From NCBI RefSeq assembly GCF_007833635.1, contig NZ_CP031125.1:496001-560000 (forward strand): a stretch of 64,000 bases of DNA. The letters are read 5' to 3'. This DNA comes from Candidatus Pelagibacter sp. FZCC0015 (GTDB lineage Bacteria; Pseudomonadota; Alphaproteobacteria; Pelagibacterales; Pelagibacteraceae). Positions 18,751 to 28,433 of this stretch are shown here, one piece after another. A program made the translations under genes and the position numbers. The notes beneath the pieces were generated by a model. It searched no databases. It was not told where the DNA came from and saw only the letters and a program-made list of their open reading frames with translations. Positions within the stretch are counted from its first letter, which is position 1. The number at the start of each line of letters is the position of its first letter.

Positions 18751-19314
18751 TTAAATTATTTTATATCCATTCTTTCCACTTAATAGAAAATTTTTATCAT
18801 CAAAAATTTTAAGAATTTTTTTTCTTAACCTATATATGTGAGTTTCTACGGTGTGTGTTTCTATATCTGATTTATACTGCCATACATATTTTTCAAGTTC
18901 TTTTGCACTGATAGGTTTTTTTGCATTTGAAATATAAATAATTGTATCAACTTCTTTTTCTGTTAAATTTACTTTTTTGCCATTTTTTGACATTTGTCTT
19001 GAATTTAAATCAATGAAATAGTCCTTAACAATAAACTCTGATTGGTTAATAAAGTTGTTTTTAATTAATTCTATATTTATTTTTTCTATTAATTTAAAAA
19101 ATTTAATTGATGAGTTATTTAAAACTAATTGATTATTAATATTTTCAATTTTTTTTTTTGACAAAATTAAATAATTTTTTAAATTTTTAATTTTATCCAG
19201 CAAAAATTCTTTATTTTCAGCATGTAAAATTGTGAAATTTAAATCTTCATGCTGTTCTTTAAAAATTTGATATAAAATTGGATGTTGGTAAATTATTAAA
19301 TTCTTATTATTCAT
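18751..19314 (-). CDS. OmpR-type winged-helix regulator with a degenerate receiver
   Basis: A DNA-binding regulator. Residues about 95-187 form an OmpR/PhoB winged helix (DLNSRQMSKNGKKVNLTEKEVDTI, then ETHTVETHIYRLRKKI, then SGKNGYKII). The N-terminal 90 residues occupy the place of a receiver domain but lack a recognisable phosphoacceptor aspartate, acidic pocket or conserved lysine, so phosphorylation control is unlikely. No histidine kinase lies nearby. It starts 12 bp from the divergent L,D-transpeptidase gene, a candidate target, and reads toward the glycosyltransferase. Confidence 0.82.
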   Translation of the reverse strand: MNNKNLIIYQHPILYQIFKEQHEDLNFTILHAENKEFLLDKIKNLKNYLILSKKKIENINNQLVLNNSSIKFFKLIEKINIELIKNNFINQSEFIVKDYFIDLNSRQMSKNGKKVNLTEKEVDTIIYISNAKKPISAKELEKYVWQYKSDIETHTVETHIYRLRKKILKIFDDKNFLLSGKNGYKII

Positions 19315-19326
19315 ATAAACAACAAT

Positions 19327-19821
19327 ATGACAATTATACTAAAAAATAAACATACACTTAAATTAGGTGATTTTTATTTTAAATGCTGCATTGGAAAAAA
19401 AGGTAAATCAATTAAAAAAAGAGAGGGTGATATGAAAACACCAAAAGGTTTTTTTAGAATCGAGCATTTGTATTTTAGAAAAGATAGAGTCAAAAAACCA
19501 CAAACCTATTTAAAATGCTTAAATATTAAAAAAAATTTAGGTTGGTGCAATGATGTTACTTCCAAAAAATATTATAACAAACTTATAAAAATACCATCTA
19601 AATTTAAACATGAAAAACTTTTACGAAAAGATAATAAATATGACTTATTTATTCCAATTAAGTATAATTATAGTAATCCAGTCCTTGGAAATGGAAGTTG
19701 TATATTTATTCATTTAACCAAAAATTATAAGCCGACCGCTGGCTGTATTGCATTAAATAAAAAAGATTTTTTAATAATGTTAAAACTTTTAAAAAAAAAT
19801 TCTAAAATAAAGATACTTTAG
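19327..19821 (+). CDS. L,D-transpeptidase (YkuD domain)
   Basis: A cell-wall cross-linking or modifying enzyme family. The YkuD signatures are GDMKTPKGFF (34-43) and the catalytic block with H129 and C140 (FIHLTKNYKPTAGCIAL). Nearly the whole 164-residue protein is the catalytic domain. No clear signal peptide is visible, which is odd for an enzyme acting on periplasmic peptidoglycan; the first strand is polar and short. It is divergent from the winged-helix regulator with a 12 bp gap and converges on yggS with a 4 bp overlap. Confidence 0.87.
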   Translation: MTIILKNKHTLKLGDFYFKCCIGKKGKSIKKREGDMKTPKGFFRIEHLYFRKDRVKKPQTYLKCLNIKKNLGWCNDVTSKKYYNKLIKIPSKFKHEKLLRKDNKYDLFIPIKYNYSNPVLGNGSCIFIHLTKNYKPTAGCIALNKKDFLIMLKLLKKNSKIKIL

Positions 19822-20477
19822 GATCTTTGGCCAAAGATGCTTGCCCCTATTCTAAGGTACGTTGAGTTATATCTTGCTGCTTTTAAATAGTCAGAAGACA
19901 TTCCCATACTAAGTTCATCAAAGTTAAATGATTTATTCAATGAACTCATTTCTTCAAAATACACTGCTGGTTCAATATTAGCAGGGGGAATGCACATTAA
20001 TCCTAAAATATTTAAATTTATTTTTTTACAATATGTTACTAAATTCTCAATTTCACTTTTATTAACACCAGATTTTTGTTTTTCATCACCAATATTTACT
20101 TGTAAAAAAATTTTTGTTTTTCTATTAATTTTGGACTCCTCCTCTGCAATTTTTTTTGCAAGTTTTTCACTATCAACAGAATGGATGTAATCGAATAATT
20201 GTACTGCAAATTTTACTTTGTTTGTTTGTAATTTCCCAATCATATGCAATTTAATTTCAGAATTATTTTTTTTAACTTCGGTCCACTTTTCTAAAGCTTC
20301 TTGAACTTTATTTTCACCAAAATCTATATGACCACTATCAATTAAAGGTAAAATTTTATCAATTTTAAAAGTCTTTGAAACTGCTATAATTTTAGGAAAT
20401 TTAGTAATGTTCAAAATATTCAAATGATCTTTAATTCTATTTTGAATTTTTAATAAATTGTGAACGGTGTTATGCAT
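19818..20477 (-). CDS. Pyridoxal-phosphate homeostasis protein (YggS/PLPBP family)
   Basis: A single-domain fold-type III PLP-binding protein that buffers pyridoxal phosphate. The PLP lysine is K35 in KIIAVSKTF. Other family landmarks are HFIGxLQ-like HMIGKLQTNK, SVDS, VNIGDEKQKSG, GLMCIPP and LSMGMSSDYLKAA. The ATG at 20477 (MHNTVHNLLK) gives 219 aa, the family norm. An upstream in-frame start at 20549 would run antisense through the divergent thiE-like gene and is rejected. Only 6 bp separate the two divergent start codons. Confidence 0.94.
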   Translation of the reverse strand: MHNTVHNLLKIQNRIKDHLNILNITKFPKIIAVSKTFKIDKILPLIDSGHIDFGENKVQEALEKWTEVKKNNSEIKLHMIGKLQTNKVKFAVQLFDYIHSVDSEKLAKKIAEEESKINRKTKIFLQVNIGDEKQKSGVNKSEIENLVTYCKKINLNILGLMCIPPANIEPAVYFEEMSSLNKSFNFDELSMGMSSDYLKAARYNSTYLRIGASIFGQRS

Positions 20478-20483
20478 AAAAGT

Positions 20484-21002
20484 ATGTTCAAAAAATATTA
20501 CTTTATAAGTAAATTTGATACAAATTATATCGATAAACAAGACAAGCAAACTGTTATAATTTATCGAAATTATACTTCAAAGATACATAATGAAGAATTA
20601 ATTTCCAAAATTAACAAATATTGCAAAAAAAAAGGTATGAAGTTTTATTTAGCTAATAATATTAAATTAGCACTAAAGTTAAACTTAGATGGTGCTTATA
20701 TTCCTGCTTTTAATAAAAGCTTTAAACACTTATCATATTCATACAAAAAAAACTTTCAAATTTTAGGGTCTGCACACAATCTAAAAGAAATTAGAATTAA
20801 AGAAAATCAAGAAGCTGATAAAATTTTTATATCATCCTTATTTAAAAAAAATAAAAACTATTTAGGAATAAATAAATTTAAATTACTGACCAAAATTACA
20901 AAAAAAAAAATTGTAGTATTAGGTGGAATTTCTAAAAAAAATATAAAAAAAATACCACTTTTAAATCAAAGGTGTTTTGCTGGTATTTCATATTTTGAAT
21001 AA
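20484..21002 (+). CDS. Thiamine-phosphate-synthase-like protein (ThiE/TenI fold)
   Basis: A TIM-barrel protein of the ThiE/TenI superfamily, 172 aa. FYLANNIKLALKLNLDGAYIP corresponds to the ThiE segment normally reading iNd...A...gadGvHlg. LGSAHN and the C-terminal IVVLGGISKKNIKKI match the phosphate-binding loops. The typical ThiE catalytic residues are poorly kept and the protein is short, so it may be a TenI-like paralogue rather than an active thiamine-phosphate synthase. The ATG at 20484 is chosen because it starts at the first strand MFKKYYFIS. It is followed directly by a strong hairpin terminator. Confidence 0.72.
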   Translation: MFKKYYFISKFDTNYIDKQDKQTVIIYRNYTSKIHNEELISKINKYCKKKGMKFYLANNIKLALKLNLDGAYIPAFNKSFKHLSYSYKKNFQILGSAHNLKEIRIKENQEADKIFISSLFKKNKNYLGINKFKLLTKITKKKIVVLGGISKKNIKKIPLLNQRCFAGISYFE

Positions 21003-21005
21003 AAA

Positions 21006-21031
21006 AAAAGGCCCCTAGAAAGGGGCCTTTT
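21006..21031. terminator. Bidirectional rho-independent terminator
   Basis: A perfect 10 bp stem (AAAAGGCCCC / GGGGCCTTTT) with a 6-base loop stands out as a GC block in very AT-rich DNA. A-rich and T-rich flanks let it work on both strands. It separates the convergent thiE-like gene and porin gene. Confidence 0.9.
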
Positions 21032-21051
21032 CTAAAAAAATTTATACTAAA

Positions 21052-22014
21052 TTAGAACGCAAATGATACGTTAATTTCGTAACCTTCAGTATCTTCTGAT
21101 GTAACACCGTCTGCATTGTCTGTTTCGTTAAACGAAGCAGCAATTGTTGTTCCAGCCATAGTGTATGAAATTGACATACCAGTTGATTCTTGGATATCAC
21201 CTGATGAATCAGTACCATCATTATGCTCGTGTTGACCGTAAGAAACTGATAGATCATCGCTTATTGCGTATGAGATACCCCATTCCTCAGAGTCGTTAGA
21301 GTTAGCTGCAGTTGTTGCATCTTCTTCTGACTCTTGGTAAGAAACAGTTACTGGACCATAAGCGTATTTAACCCATAGAGTTGATACGTCTACATCACCG
21401 ATAGCTGCAGTTTCTGTGTATTCACCAGTTGCATAACCAGCTGAGAATCCTTCAACCATTTCTGGTGCAATAGAAATACCCATATCTGAGTATGAACTTA
21501 CTGTACCAGTATTAACTGTACTGTCATAAGTGAATCCGATAGAAACACCAGAAATTGATGGAGAGTCATATCTCCATAAACCATTTCCAGCTTTTCCACC
21601 AATTACATTGTTAGCTGCTGAAGCAGATGTTTCTACTACATCCCATACTTCTTCATATGCAGTTGGAGCAACAGAGTCCCACTGACCTACCATAGAATCA
21701 CCACCGTGTCTTGCGTAAGTAATTTTACCCATTCCATCCATAGATATTGTAGTTGAAGAATTGTCAAATCCACCTGCTGCTGCAGAAGAACCATCTAATT
21801 CCATAGTGTTAGTAATCATAAGACCACCATCAGTTTCACCTGAAACAGTAATTGTTACACTGTCATTGTTGTAGAAAAGAGTCTTGTCGTTTTCAGACTC
21901 TTGGTACATACCAACTGAAGCACCACCACTAAATGATATATCTGCTGCGTTTGCAGACATAGCAACTAATGAACCTGCTAAAGCTGATAAACCAACTTTT
22001 TTTAAATTGTTCAT
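21052..22014 (-). CDS. Outer-membrane porin
   Basis: A secreted beta-barrel protein of 320 aa. A classic signal peptide ends ANA at residue 23, giving mature ADISFSGGASVGMYQ. The remainder alternates glycine, serine, threonine and aromatic residues with acidic loops, has no helices or cysteines, and ends in the aromatic VSFAF, the usual C-terminal signal for BAM insertion. It is more acidic and has more G+C than its neighbours, consistent with high expression. A strong Shine-Dalgarno site and a solid terminator frame it. It is likely a major diffusion channel; substrate preference is unknown. Confidence 0.92.
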   Translation of the reverse strand: MNNLKKVGLSALAGSLVAMSANAADISFSGGASVGMYQESENDKTLFYNNDSVTITVSGETDGGLMITNTMELDGSSAAAGGFDNSSTTISMDGMGKITYARHGGDSMVGQWDSVAPTAYEEVWDVVETSASAANNVIGGKAGNGLWRYDSPSISGVSIGFTYDSTVNTGTVSSYSDMGISIAPEMVEGFSAGYATGEYTETAAIGDVDVSTLWVKYAYGPVTVSYQESEEDATTAANSNDSEEWGISYAISDDLSVSYGQHEHNDGTDSSGDIQESTGMSISYTMAGTTIAASFNETDNADGVTSEDTEGYEINVSFAF

Positions 22015-22021
22015 ATTAATT

Positions 22022-22029
22022 ACTCCTTT
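22022..22029 (-). promoter_or_regulatory. Strong ribosome-binding site of the porin gene
   Basis: AAAGGAGT lies 7 bases before the porin ATG on the minus strand. A clear Shine-Dalgarno site is uncommon in this window, where many genes are translationally coupled, and fits a highly expressed gene. Confidence 0.8.
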
Positions 22030-22193
22030 GTTTAGTTTTATTATTAATAATAAACAGGCCTAATTAGCATTTTTTGATAAAAATTAGATAAAAACCCAAT
22101 TAAAAATAATAAAAAATCGATATATGTTGCATTTTTACAACATATTTAACACTTAAATTTATTATGAATTTACTTAATTTTTTAAAAATTATG

Positions 22194-22199
22194 TATAAT
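22194..22199 (+). promoter_or_regulatory. Candidate -10 element for the DUF3576 gene
   Basis: A consensus TATAAT sits 45 bp before the lipoprotein ATG in the 229 bp porin-DUF3576 gap. A matching -35 is poor (TACTTA 17 bp upstream), so the assignment is tentative. No RNA structure or small gene was found elsewhere in the gap. Confidence 0.45.
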
Positions 22200-22243
22200 T
22201 AGAGATATTTAACTCAATAAATTTTATTTATAACTCTTAAAAA

Positions 22244-22795
22244 ATGAAGAAATCAATTGTTTTGTTGCTAATTGTAATACTATTACAGGCGTGCGGAAAG
22301 AACGATACTTTTTTACCGGGCGGCGATGCTAGGGAAAATCCTCCAGAACCACAAAAAAGAGTTAAAAAAAATTTGGAAGAAGGGAAGGGCTTTAGATTAG
22401 ACAACATGTTTAAAGGTAAATCTGGTGGTGGTGATTTTGAATTTGCAAGCTCAAATGAATTATGGAGAGCTTCATTAGATACAATTGATTTCATACCATT
22501 AATTTCTGCAAATTACAGTGGTGGAATAATTATTTCAGATTGGTATTCAGAAGATCAGGAAAACTTTATAAAAATAACCATTAGATTCTTGAGCAATGAA
22601 GTGAGGTCTGATGCAATAGATATCAAAATTTTTTATAAATTATGTGATGCGAATATGAAATGTGTAACGTCAAAGAGAGAAAGTAAATTAGTAGAAGAAC
22701 TCAAAACTCAAATTTTAAAAAAAGCTGCTGTATACCAAAAACAAACAAAAGATAAAAATTTTAAGCCATACAAGGGTAGTGGTCTTAAAAATTAA
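22244..22795 (+). CDS. DUF3576-family lipoprotein
   Basis: A predicted lipoprotein of 183 aa: the signal runs to LLQAC with the lipidated cysteine at C17. A proline/charged linker follows (residues 25-55). The globular domain contains [17 protein letters not shown] and GGIIISDWY, the features of the alphaproteobacterial DUF3576 family, whose function is not established. As in other alphaproteobacteria it stands immediately before leuS and lptE, which suggests an envelope role. It lies 8 bp before leuS. Confidence 0.85.
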   Translation: MKKSIVLLLIVILLQACGKNDTFLPGGDARENPPEPQKRVKKNLEEGKGFRLDNMFKGKSGGGDFEFASSNELWRASLDTIDFIPLISANYSGGIIISDWYSEDQENFIKITIRFLSNEVRSDAIDIKIFYKLCDANMKCVTSKRESKLVEELKTQILKKAAVYQKQTKDKNFKPYKGSGLKN

Positions 22796-22803
22796 TTATT
22801 TTT

Positions 22804-25338
22804 GTGGAACGATATAATTTTAAATCTATAGAAAAAAAATGGCAAAAATTTTGGGAAAAAAATAAAAGTTTCAAAACAAAAATAAATAAATCTCAAAAAA
22901 AATTTTATTGTCTAGAAATGTTTCCATACCCCTCTGGTAAAATACATATGGGTCATGTAAGGAATTACACAATCGGTGATGTGCTTGCGAGATTTAAAAC
23001 GTTACAAGGATTCAATGTTCTTCATCCTATGGGATGGGATTCATTTGGGATGCCAGCTGAAAATGCTGCAAAACAAAATAATCTTGATCCTAAATTGTGG
23101 ACTGAAACTAATATCCAAAATATGAAATCACAATTAAAAAAACTTGGTTTATCTATTGACTGGGATAGAGAAATTTCAACTTGTTCAGATGATTATTATA
23201 AACATCAACAAATGTTTTTTTTAGAACTTTTAGAAAAAAAATTAGTTTATAGAAAAGAAAATTATGTAAATTGGGACCCTGTTGATGAAACAGTCTTAGC
23301 AAACGAACAAGTTATCGATGGTAAGGGCTGGCGTTCAGGAGCTTTAGTAGAGAGAAAGAAATTAAGTCAATGGTTTTTCAATATTTCTAAATTTTCTCAA
23401 GAGCTATTAGATGGTTTGGATAAATTGGAGAATTGGCCAAATAAAGTTAAAACCATGCAAAAAAATTGGATAGGAAAATCTTTTGGATGTGAAATTAATT
23501 TTAAAATTGAGGGAAATTTACCAGTTCAAAATATAAAATGTTTTACTACAAGACCAGACACTCTTTTCGGTTTATCTTTTTTAGCTGTTTCTATAGACCA
23601 TGAAATATCAAAATATTTTAATGATGATAAGAATTTTATTAAATTTAGAACTGAATGTTCAAAAACTGGAACTACTGAGGAGGCTATAGCTGTTGGTGAC
23701 AAAATAGGATTTAAAACAAAGCTTATGGCTATAAACCCCTTGAATCCCAATCAAAAAGTTCCAGTATATTTTGCAAATTTTGTTCTTATGGATTATGGAT
23801 TTGGGGCTGTTTTTGGTTGTCCAGCTCATGACCAAAGAGATTTTGATTTTGCAAAAAAATATAACCTAGAAATTAAAACAGTTGTAAGACCTAAAGACCA
23901 AGATGAAAGATTTAATGTAAATAAAGAAGCATATCCTGGACCAGGAATTATAATTAATTCAGATTTTTTAAATGGTTTAGAAGCACCTAAAAATTCTATT
24001 ATTGAAACAATAAAAATTTTAGAAGAAAAAAAACTAGGAAAAAAACAGATTAACTTTAGACTAAAAGATTGGGGTGTTTCTAGACAGAGATACTGGGGAT
24101 GTCCAATACCAGTAGCTTATGATGATAATGGAAATGTCAAACCAATACCAAAATCAATGCTTCCAGTTAAGCTACCAGAAAATATTAATTTAAAAGTAAA
24201 GGGCAATCCTTTAGATAGTCAAAAAGATTGGAAAGAGGTAGAAATTAATGGAAAAAAATTGACTAGAGAAACAGATACTCTAGACACTTTCGTATGTTCT
24301 TCATGGTATTTTTTGAGATTTTGTTCACCAAACGAAAAAACATATGGATTCAATAAAGATGAAATTGATTACTGGATGCCAGTTGATCAATATATTGGAG
24401 GTGTTGAACATGCAATTTTACATTTACTTTATTCAAGATTTTTCATGCACGCAATTTCTTATGATAACAAGGAATTTAATATCAAAGAACCATTTAATGG
24501 TCTTTTCACTCAAGGTATGGTTTGTCATGAAACTTATAAAGATACAAATAACAACTGGGTCAGTCCTGAAGAAATTGAAACTATAGAAGGAGAAAAATAT
24601 TTAAAGAAAGATAAATCTAGAATAATTGTAGGTCCTAGTGAGTCAATGTCTAAATCTAAAAAAAATACCATAGATCCTGAAAACATTATTGCTAATTATG
24701 GAGCTGATGCAGCAAGATTATTTATTTTATCAGATAGCCCTCCAGAAAAAGATGTTCAATGGTCTGAGGAAGGCATTATAGCATCATTCAAGTTTATTCA
24801 AAAATTATGGAATTTAAATTTAAAAATTAATAATGAAATTAAAAAGAAACACTCAGAGGATAAAAGCAATGATTTAACAAAATATACTCATAAATTTATA
24901 AAAAAAATTACAGGTAATCTTAATGATTTTAATTACAATGTTATTATTGCCAATCTTCACGAAGCCTACAACTATTATAACAAAGAAATTACAAATAATT
25001 ACAAACCAAATACATTAAAAGAAAATTATAAAAAAATACTAACTGCACTAATTCCTATTATTCCACACTTTTCAAGTGAATGCTTAGAAATGATGAATGA
25101 AAAAGCTAATATAGTTTGGCCAACTTACGATGAAAAATTGCTTGAAGAAAAAAATTCAGACGTAGTTGTTCAAATAAATGGTAAAAAAAGAGGTTTGATA
25201 AACATCAAAAAAGATATTGACGAAAAAGAATTATTTAAAATAATTTTGAATAATAAAAACTTGTATAAATATCTTGAAAATAAAGAAATAAAAAAAAATA
25301 TTTATATTAAAAATAAATTAATAAATATTATTATTTAA
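22804..25338 (+). CDS. leuS: Leucyl-tRNA synthetase
   Basis: A class I synthetase that charges tRNA-Leu and edits misacylated species. The HIGH motif is HMGH at residues 48-51 ([16 protein letters not shown]). The connective editing domain has the threonine-rich [12 protein letters not shown] near residue 245. The KMSKS loop appears as MSKSKKN at 615-621. At 844 aa the length is normal, including the C-terminal tRNA-binding domain. It starts with GTG at 22804, which agrees with the family N-terminus ([13 protein letters not shown]). The lptE ATG follows 2 bp after the stop. Confidence 0.98.
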   Translation: MERYNFKSIEKKWQKFWEKNKSFKTKINKSQKKFYCLEMFPYPSGKIHMGHVRNYTIGDVLARFKTLQGFNVLHPMGWDSFGMPAENAAKQNNLDPKLWTETNIQNMKSQLKKLGLSIDWDREISTCSDDYYKHQQMFFLELLEKKLVYRKENYVNWDPVDETVLANEQVIDGKGWRSGALVERKKLSQWFFNISKFSQELLDGLDKLENWPNKVKTMQKNWIGKSFGCEINFKIEGNLPVQNIKCFTTRPDTLFGLSFLAVSIDHEISKYFNDDKNFIKFRTECSKTGTTEEAIAVGDKIGFKTKLMAINPLNPNQKVPVYFANFVLMDYGFGAVFGCPAHDQRDFDFAKKYNLEIKTVVRPKDQDERFNVNKEAYPGPGIIINSDFLNGLEAPKNSIIETIKILEEKKLGKKQINFRLKDWGVSRQRYWGCPIPVAYDDNGNVKPIPKSMLPVKLPENINLKVKGNPLDSQKDWKEVEINGKKLTRETDTLDTFVCSSWYFLRFCSPNEKTYGFNKDEIDYWMPVDQYIGGVEHAILHLLYSRFFMHAISYDNKEFNIKEPFNGLFTQGMVCHETYKDTNNNWVSPEEIETIEGEKYLKKDKSRIIVGPSESMSKSKKNTIDPENIIANYGADAARLFILSDSPPEKDVQWSEEGIIASFKFIQKLWNLNLKINNEIKKKHSEDKSNDLTKYTHKFIKKITGNLNDFNYNVIIANLHEAYNYYNKEITNNYKPNTLKENYKKILTALIPIIPHFSSECLEMMNEKANIVWPTYDEKLLEEKNSDVVVQINGKKRGLINIKKDIDEKELFKIILNNKNLYKYLENKEIKKNIYIKNKLINIII

Positions 25339-25340
25339 AT

Positions 25341-25793
25341 ATGAAAACAATTATATGGATAGGTATTTTATTTTTTCTAACACAATGTGGTTACACGGCC
25401 GTATACAAAAATAATACAAAAGAAAAAATTAAAATTACAATAATTGAAATGAGTGGTGATAAAGAATTGAACAATCTAATTAAATCTGAACTTAAAACTT
25501 ATTTTAAATCAGATGGAAATAAGTTGTTTAATTTGATTATAAATTCAAATTATGAAAAAAGAATAAACACTAAAGATGCAACAGGCAAACCAGAAGAATT
25601 TCAACTCACACTTATTACAAATGTAAATATTAATTATGGAGATAAAACAGATAAAGCCCTGTTTAAAGAAAGTTTTAAGATGAAAAATTCTTCAGATACG
25701 TTTGAACTTAAAAAATATGAGGATATAATTAAAAAAAATTTATCAAAATCTACAAAAGATAAGTTAGTACTAAAACTAATTTCTTTAGAATGA
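25341..25793 (+). CDS. lptE: LPS-assembly lipoprotein LptE
   Basis: An outer-membrane lipoprotein that plugs LptD during lipopolysaccharide export. The signal ends in the lipobox LTQC with C16, followed by GYTAVYKN, the typical LptE start (CGF/Y-x-P/A-L/V-Y). The remaining 130 residues are small and beta-rich, and identity across the family is low. The position between leuS and holA is the conserved one for lptE in proteobacteria and is the main support. Its stop overlaps the holA start as ATGA. Confidence 0.87.
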   Translation: MKTIIWIGILFFLTQCGYTAVYKNNTKEKIKITIIEMSGDKELNNLIKSELKTYFKSDGNKLFNLIINSNYEKRINTKDATGKPEEFQLTLITNVNINYGDKTDKALFKESFKMKNSSDTFELKKYEDIIKKNLSKSTKDKLVLKLISLE

Positions 25794-26773
25794 TATTAAA
25801 ATCATCTGAAATTAATAAAATAGATATTAATAAGAATAATCTAATTCTATTTCATGGCGAAAATGAAGGGGCTAAGAATGAAGCAATATCCAATATCATT
25901 TTAGGTAATAAAGAAAAAACGATAATTAATTATGATGAAAGACAAATTCTTGAAAATATAGATGAGTTTTACAATCAAATTTTATCCAAATCTATGTTTG
26001 AAAATGAAAAACTTTTTATAATCAAAAGATCTACAAATAAAATTCTTTCAACTATAGAAGACATATGTGAAAAAAAACTAAGTGACATTTTCATTATTAT
26101 AAATTCTTCCATACTTGATAAAAAATCAAAATTAAGAAATTTTTTTGAAAAAAGTAAAAATTTATTATGTGTAAGTTTCTATCCAGATACTCTAAGGACA
26201 TTAACCAACATAGCTACAAAATTTTTTAATGGAAAAAAAATTTATATTTCACAATCAAATATTAATTTAATTATAAGTAAATGTAACGGTGATAGAGAAG
26301 TTTTGAATAATGAATTAAATAAAATTGAGCTTTTTTTATTAAATAAATCAAAAATAAGTGAAGAAGATATAATTAAGTTAACCAATTTGATTGAAAATCA
26401 TGACATTTCAGAGCTTGTAAATTTTTGTTTAGCTAAAAATAAAAAAAAGACAACAAGTATTCTAAACGAAAATAATTTTAATAACGAAGACTGTATATTA
26501 ATTCTTAGATCTCTTTTGAGTAAATCAAAAAGAGTTCTTTTACTTTCAAGAGAATTTGAAAAAAACAAAGACATAGATAAAACGTTGTCTTCAGCAAAAC
26601 CACAAATATTTTGGAAAGATAAAGATATCACTAAACAGCAGATTTATATTCACAACCCAAAAAGTATAAAAAATTTAATTTTCAAGTTAAATGAAATTGA
26701 ATTAAATGTAAAAAAAAATATTAATAATTCTATAAATATAGTAACTGATTTTATTTTAAGGGAAGTAACTTAA
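25790..26773 (+). CDS. holA: DNA polymerase III delta subunit
   Basis: The clamp-loader delta subunit, which opens the beta sliding clamp. Features are LILFHGENEGAKNEAI in place of the nucleotide-binding loop, and a 327 aa three-domain layout with the C-terminal collar helices. The SKSMFENEKLFII segment near residue 65 resembles the beta-contacting region. Identification rests on the pattern and on the conserved leuS-lptE-holA order. It overlaps lptE by 4 bp and is convergent with parB, two bases apart. Confidence 0.9.
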   Translation: MILKSSEINKIDINKNNLILFHGENEGAKNEAISNIILGNKEKTIINYDERQILENIDEFYNQILSKSMFENEKLFIIKRSTNKILSTIEDICEKKLSDIFIIINSSILDKKSKLRNFFEKSKNLLCVSFYPDTLRTLTNIATKFFNGKKIYISQSNINLIISKCNGDREVLNNELNKIELFLLNKSKISEEDIIKLTNLIENHDISELVNFCLAKNKKKTTSILNENNFNNEDCILILRSLLSKSKRVLLLSREFEKNKDIDKTLSSAKPQIFWKDKDITKQQIYIHNPKSIKNLIFKLNEIELNVKKNINNSINIVTDFILREVT

Positions 26774-26775
26774 TT

Positions 26776-27618
26776 TCAATAATTAGCTTTAACAATATCG
26801 ATAATTCTATTTAGCTGCTCTACATCTTTATATTCGAAAGAAATTTTTCCTTTATTTCTTTTATTATTCTGAATATCTACATTTAAACCAATTTTATTAG
26901 AAATTGAGAGTTCTAGAGCAATAATATTGGTATCCTTTGTTTTGTTTGATTTTATTTTTTTATTTTTAAAGATTTTTACAAAAGTTTCAGTTTGTCTAAC
27001 AGATAATTTTTTTTCTAGAATTTTAGCAGCTACAAAGCTTGCGTTAGGAAGTCCAACTAAAATTTTAGCATGACCAGCAGTAATTTTTCGTGTCTCAATC
27101 AATTTTATTACATCCTCAGGCAATGTTAAGAGTCTCAATGAGTTGGTTATATGGCTTCTACTTTTACCAATAAATTTTGATACCTTCTCTTGGTCATATG
27201 AAAATTCATCAATCAATCTTTTGTAACCCTGGGCTTCTTCCAATGGATTTAGGTCGTGCCTTTGCACGTTTTCAACAATTGCAAATTCTAAAGATTTTAA
27301 ATCATCAGCTTCTGTAATAACAACAGGTACATTATGAAGACCTGCTCTTTGAGCTGCAAGCCACCTTCTCTCTCCTGCTATTATCTCAAATTTTAATTTA
27401 TCGTTATTTGATTTTCTAACAATGATTGGCTGTATCATTCCTCTTTCTTTGATTGAATTGGTTAAATCTTGTAAATTATTTTCATCAAATATTTTTCTTG
27501 GTTGATATTTGTTTGGAATAAGATCACTTACTTGCAATTGATTAGTTTGAGGTTCTACTTTTGCTTCACCAATCAATGAGGACAAACCTCTTCCTAAGCC
27601 TTTTTTAATTTTGTCCAT
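26776..27618 (-). CDS. parB: Chromosome partitioning protein ParB
   Basis: A CTP-dependent DNA-sliding clamp that loads at parS and spreads to form the partition complex. Residues 1-20 are the short ParA-interacting tail (GLGRGLSSLIGEAK). Box II with the CTP-binding loop is seen as GERRWLAAQRAGL near residue 80. The helix-turn-helix that reads parS follows (VSKFIGKSRSHITNSLRLL near 135). The C-terminal dimerisation domain ends the 280 aa protein. It is coupled to parA by a TAATG overlap, and a perfect parS site is 1.4 kb upstream in rsmG. Confidence 0.97.
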   Translation of the reverse strand: MDKIKKGLGRGLSSLIGEAKVEPQTNQLQVSDLIPNKYQPRKIFDENNLQDLTNSIKERGMIQPIIVRKSNNDKLKFEIIAGERRWLAAQRAGLHNVPVVITEADDLKSLEFAIVENVQRHDLNPLEEAQGYKRLIDEFSYDQEKVSKFIGKSRSHITNSLRLLTLPEDVIKLIETRKITAGHAKILVGLPNASFVAAKILEKKLSVRQTETFVKIFKNKKIKSNKTKDTNIIALELSISNKIGLNVDIQNNKRNKGKISFEYKDVEQLNRIIDIVKANY

Positions 27619-28412
27619 TAAGCAGCACTCCCTATTGTTCTTTCTTGATTTATAAATTCATCTGTAAAACTAAAATACGACTTACTACCTGGACATGATT
27701 TATCGTAAATCAAAACTGGCATTCCATGAGAAGGTGCCTCTGATAATCTAACGTTCCTCGGTATTACTGTTGAGTAAACTTTTTCACTAAAATAATCTCT
27801 AGCTTCTTTTTCAACTTGTGAAGATAATTTATTTCTTTTGTCGTACATCGTTAAAAGTATACCTCTGATTTTTAATTCTGGGTTCAAACTTACTTTTATC
27901 CTCTCGATCGTTTTCATAAGCTGTGTTAAACCCTCAAGTGCAAAAAATTCTGTCTGCAAAGGGACCAAAAGTGAACCTGAGCATACGAGGGCCATAACAG
28001 TCAATAAACTAAGGGAAGGCGGACAGTCAATTAATATATAATCATAAGCCCCTCTATAATTGTTTAAATAGGCGGCTAATTTATGCTTCAAAATAAATGC
28101 TCTATTAGTATCATTGGCTGTTTCAACTTCGAGACCTGATAAGTCAACGTTAGAGGTTATCAGATCCAAATTTTCAAACTGTGTTTTCTTTATTACTTGA
28201 TAAATTTCCTTAGTTCCGTTCAGCACACCATAAATTGTATCGCTTGAGTTATCCGTATTTGATAATCCAAGGCCTGTAGTAGCATTTCCCTGTGGATCTA
28301 GATCAATAACTAAAATTTTTTTATTAAGTTGTGATAAACCAGCAGCAAGATTAATTACAGTGGTTGTTTTTCCTACCCCACCCTTTTGATTTATGACTGA
28401 AATAATTTGCAT
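27618..28412 (-). CDS. parA: Chromosome partitioning ATPase ParA (Soj)
   Basis: A Walker-type ATPase that forms a nucleoid-bound gradient and moves the ParB-parS complex. The deviant Walker A motif KGGVGKTT is at residues 10-17. DLDPQGNATTGLG and the DCPPSLSLLTVMAL motif complete the ATPase site. At 264 aa it is a chromosomal, short ParA without an N-terminal DNA-binding domain. It sits between rsmG and parB in the conserved mnmG-rsmG-parA-parB order. Confidence 0.98.
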   Translation of the reverse strand: MQIISVINQKGGVGKTTTVINLAAGLSQLNKKILVIDLDPQGNATTGLGLSNTDNSSDTIYGVLNGTKEIYQVIKKTQFENLDLITSNVDLSGLEVETANDTNRAFILKHKLAAYLNNYRGAYDYILIDCPPSLSLLTVMALVCSGSLLVPLQTEFFALEGLTQLMKTIERIKVSLNPELKIRGILLTMYDKRNKLSSQVEKEARDYFSEKVYSTVIPRNVRLSEAPSHGMPVLIYDKSCPGSKSYFSFTDEFINQERTIGSAA

Positions 28413-28433
28413 TTAATTTTTTTAAATTTACTT

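Noticed and set aside
22015..22243. Possible riboswitch or small RNA in the 229 bp gap upstream of the porin
   Set aside because: No stable stems or known riboswitch motifs seen; only a ribosome-binding site and a -10 element could be supported.
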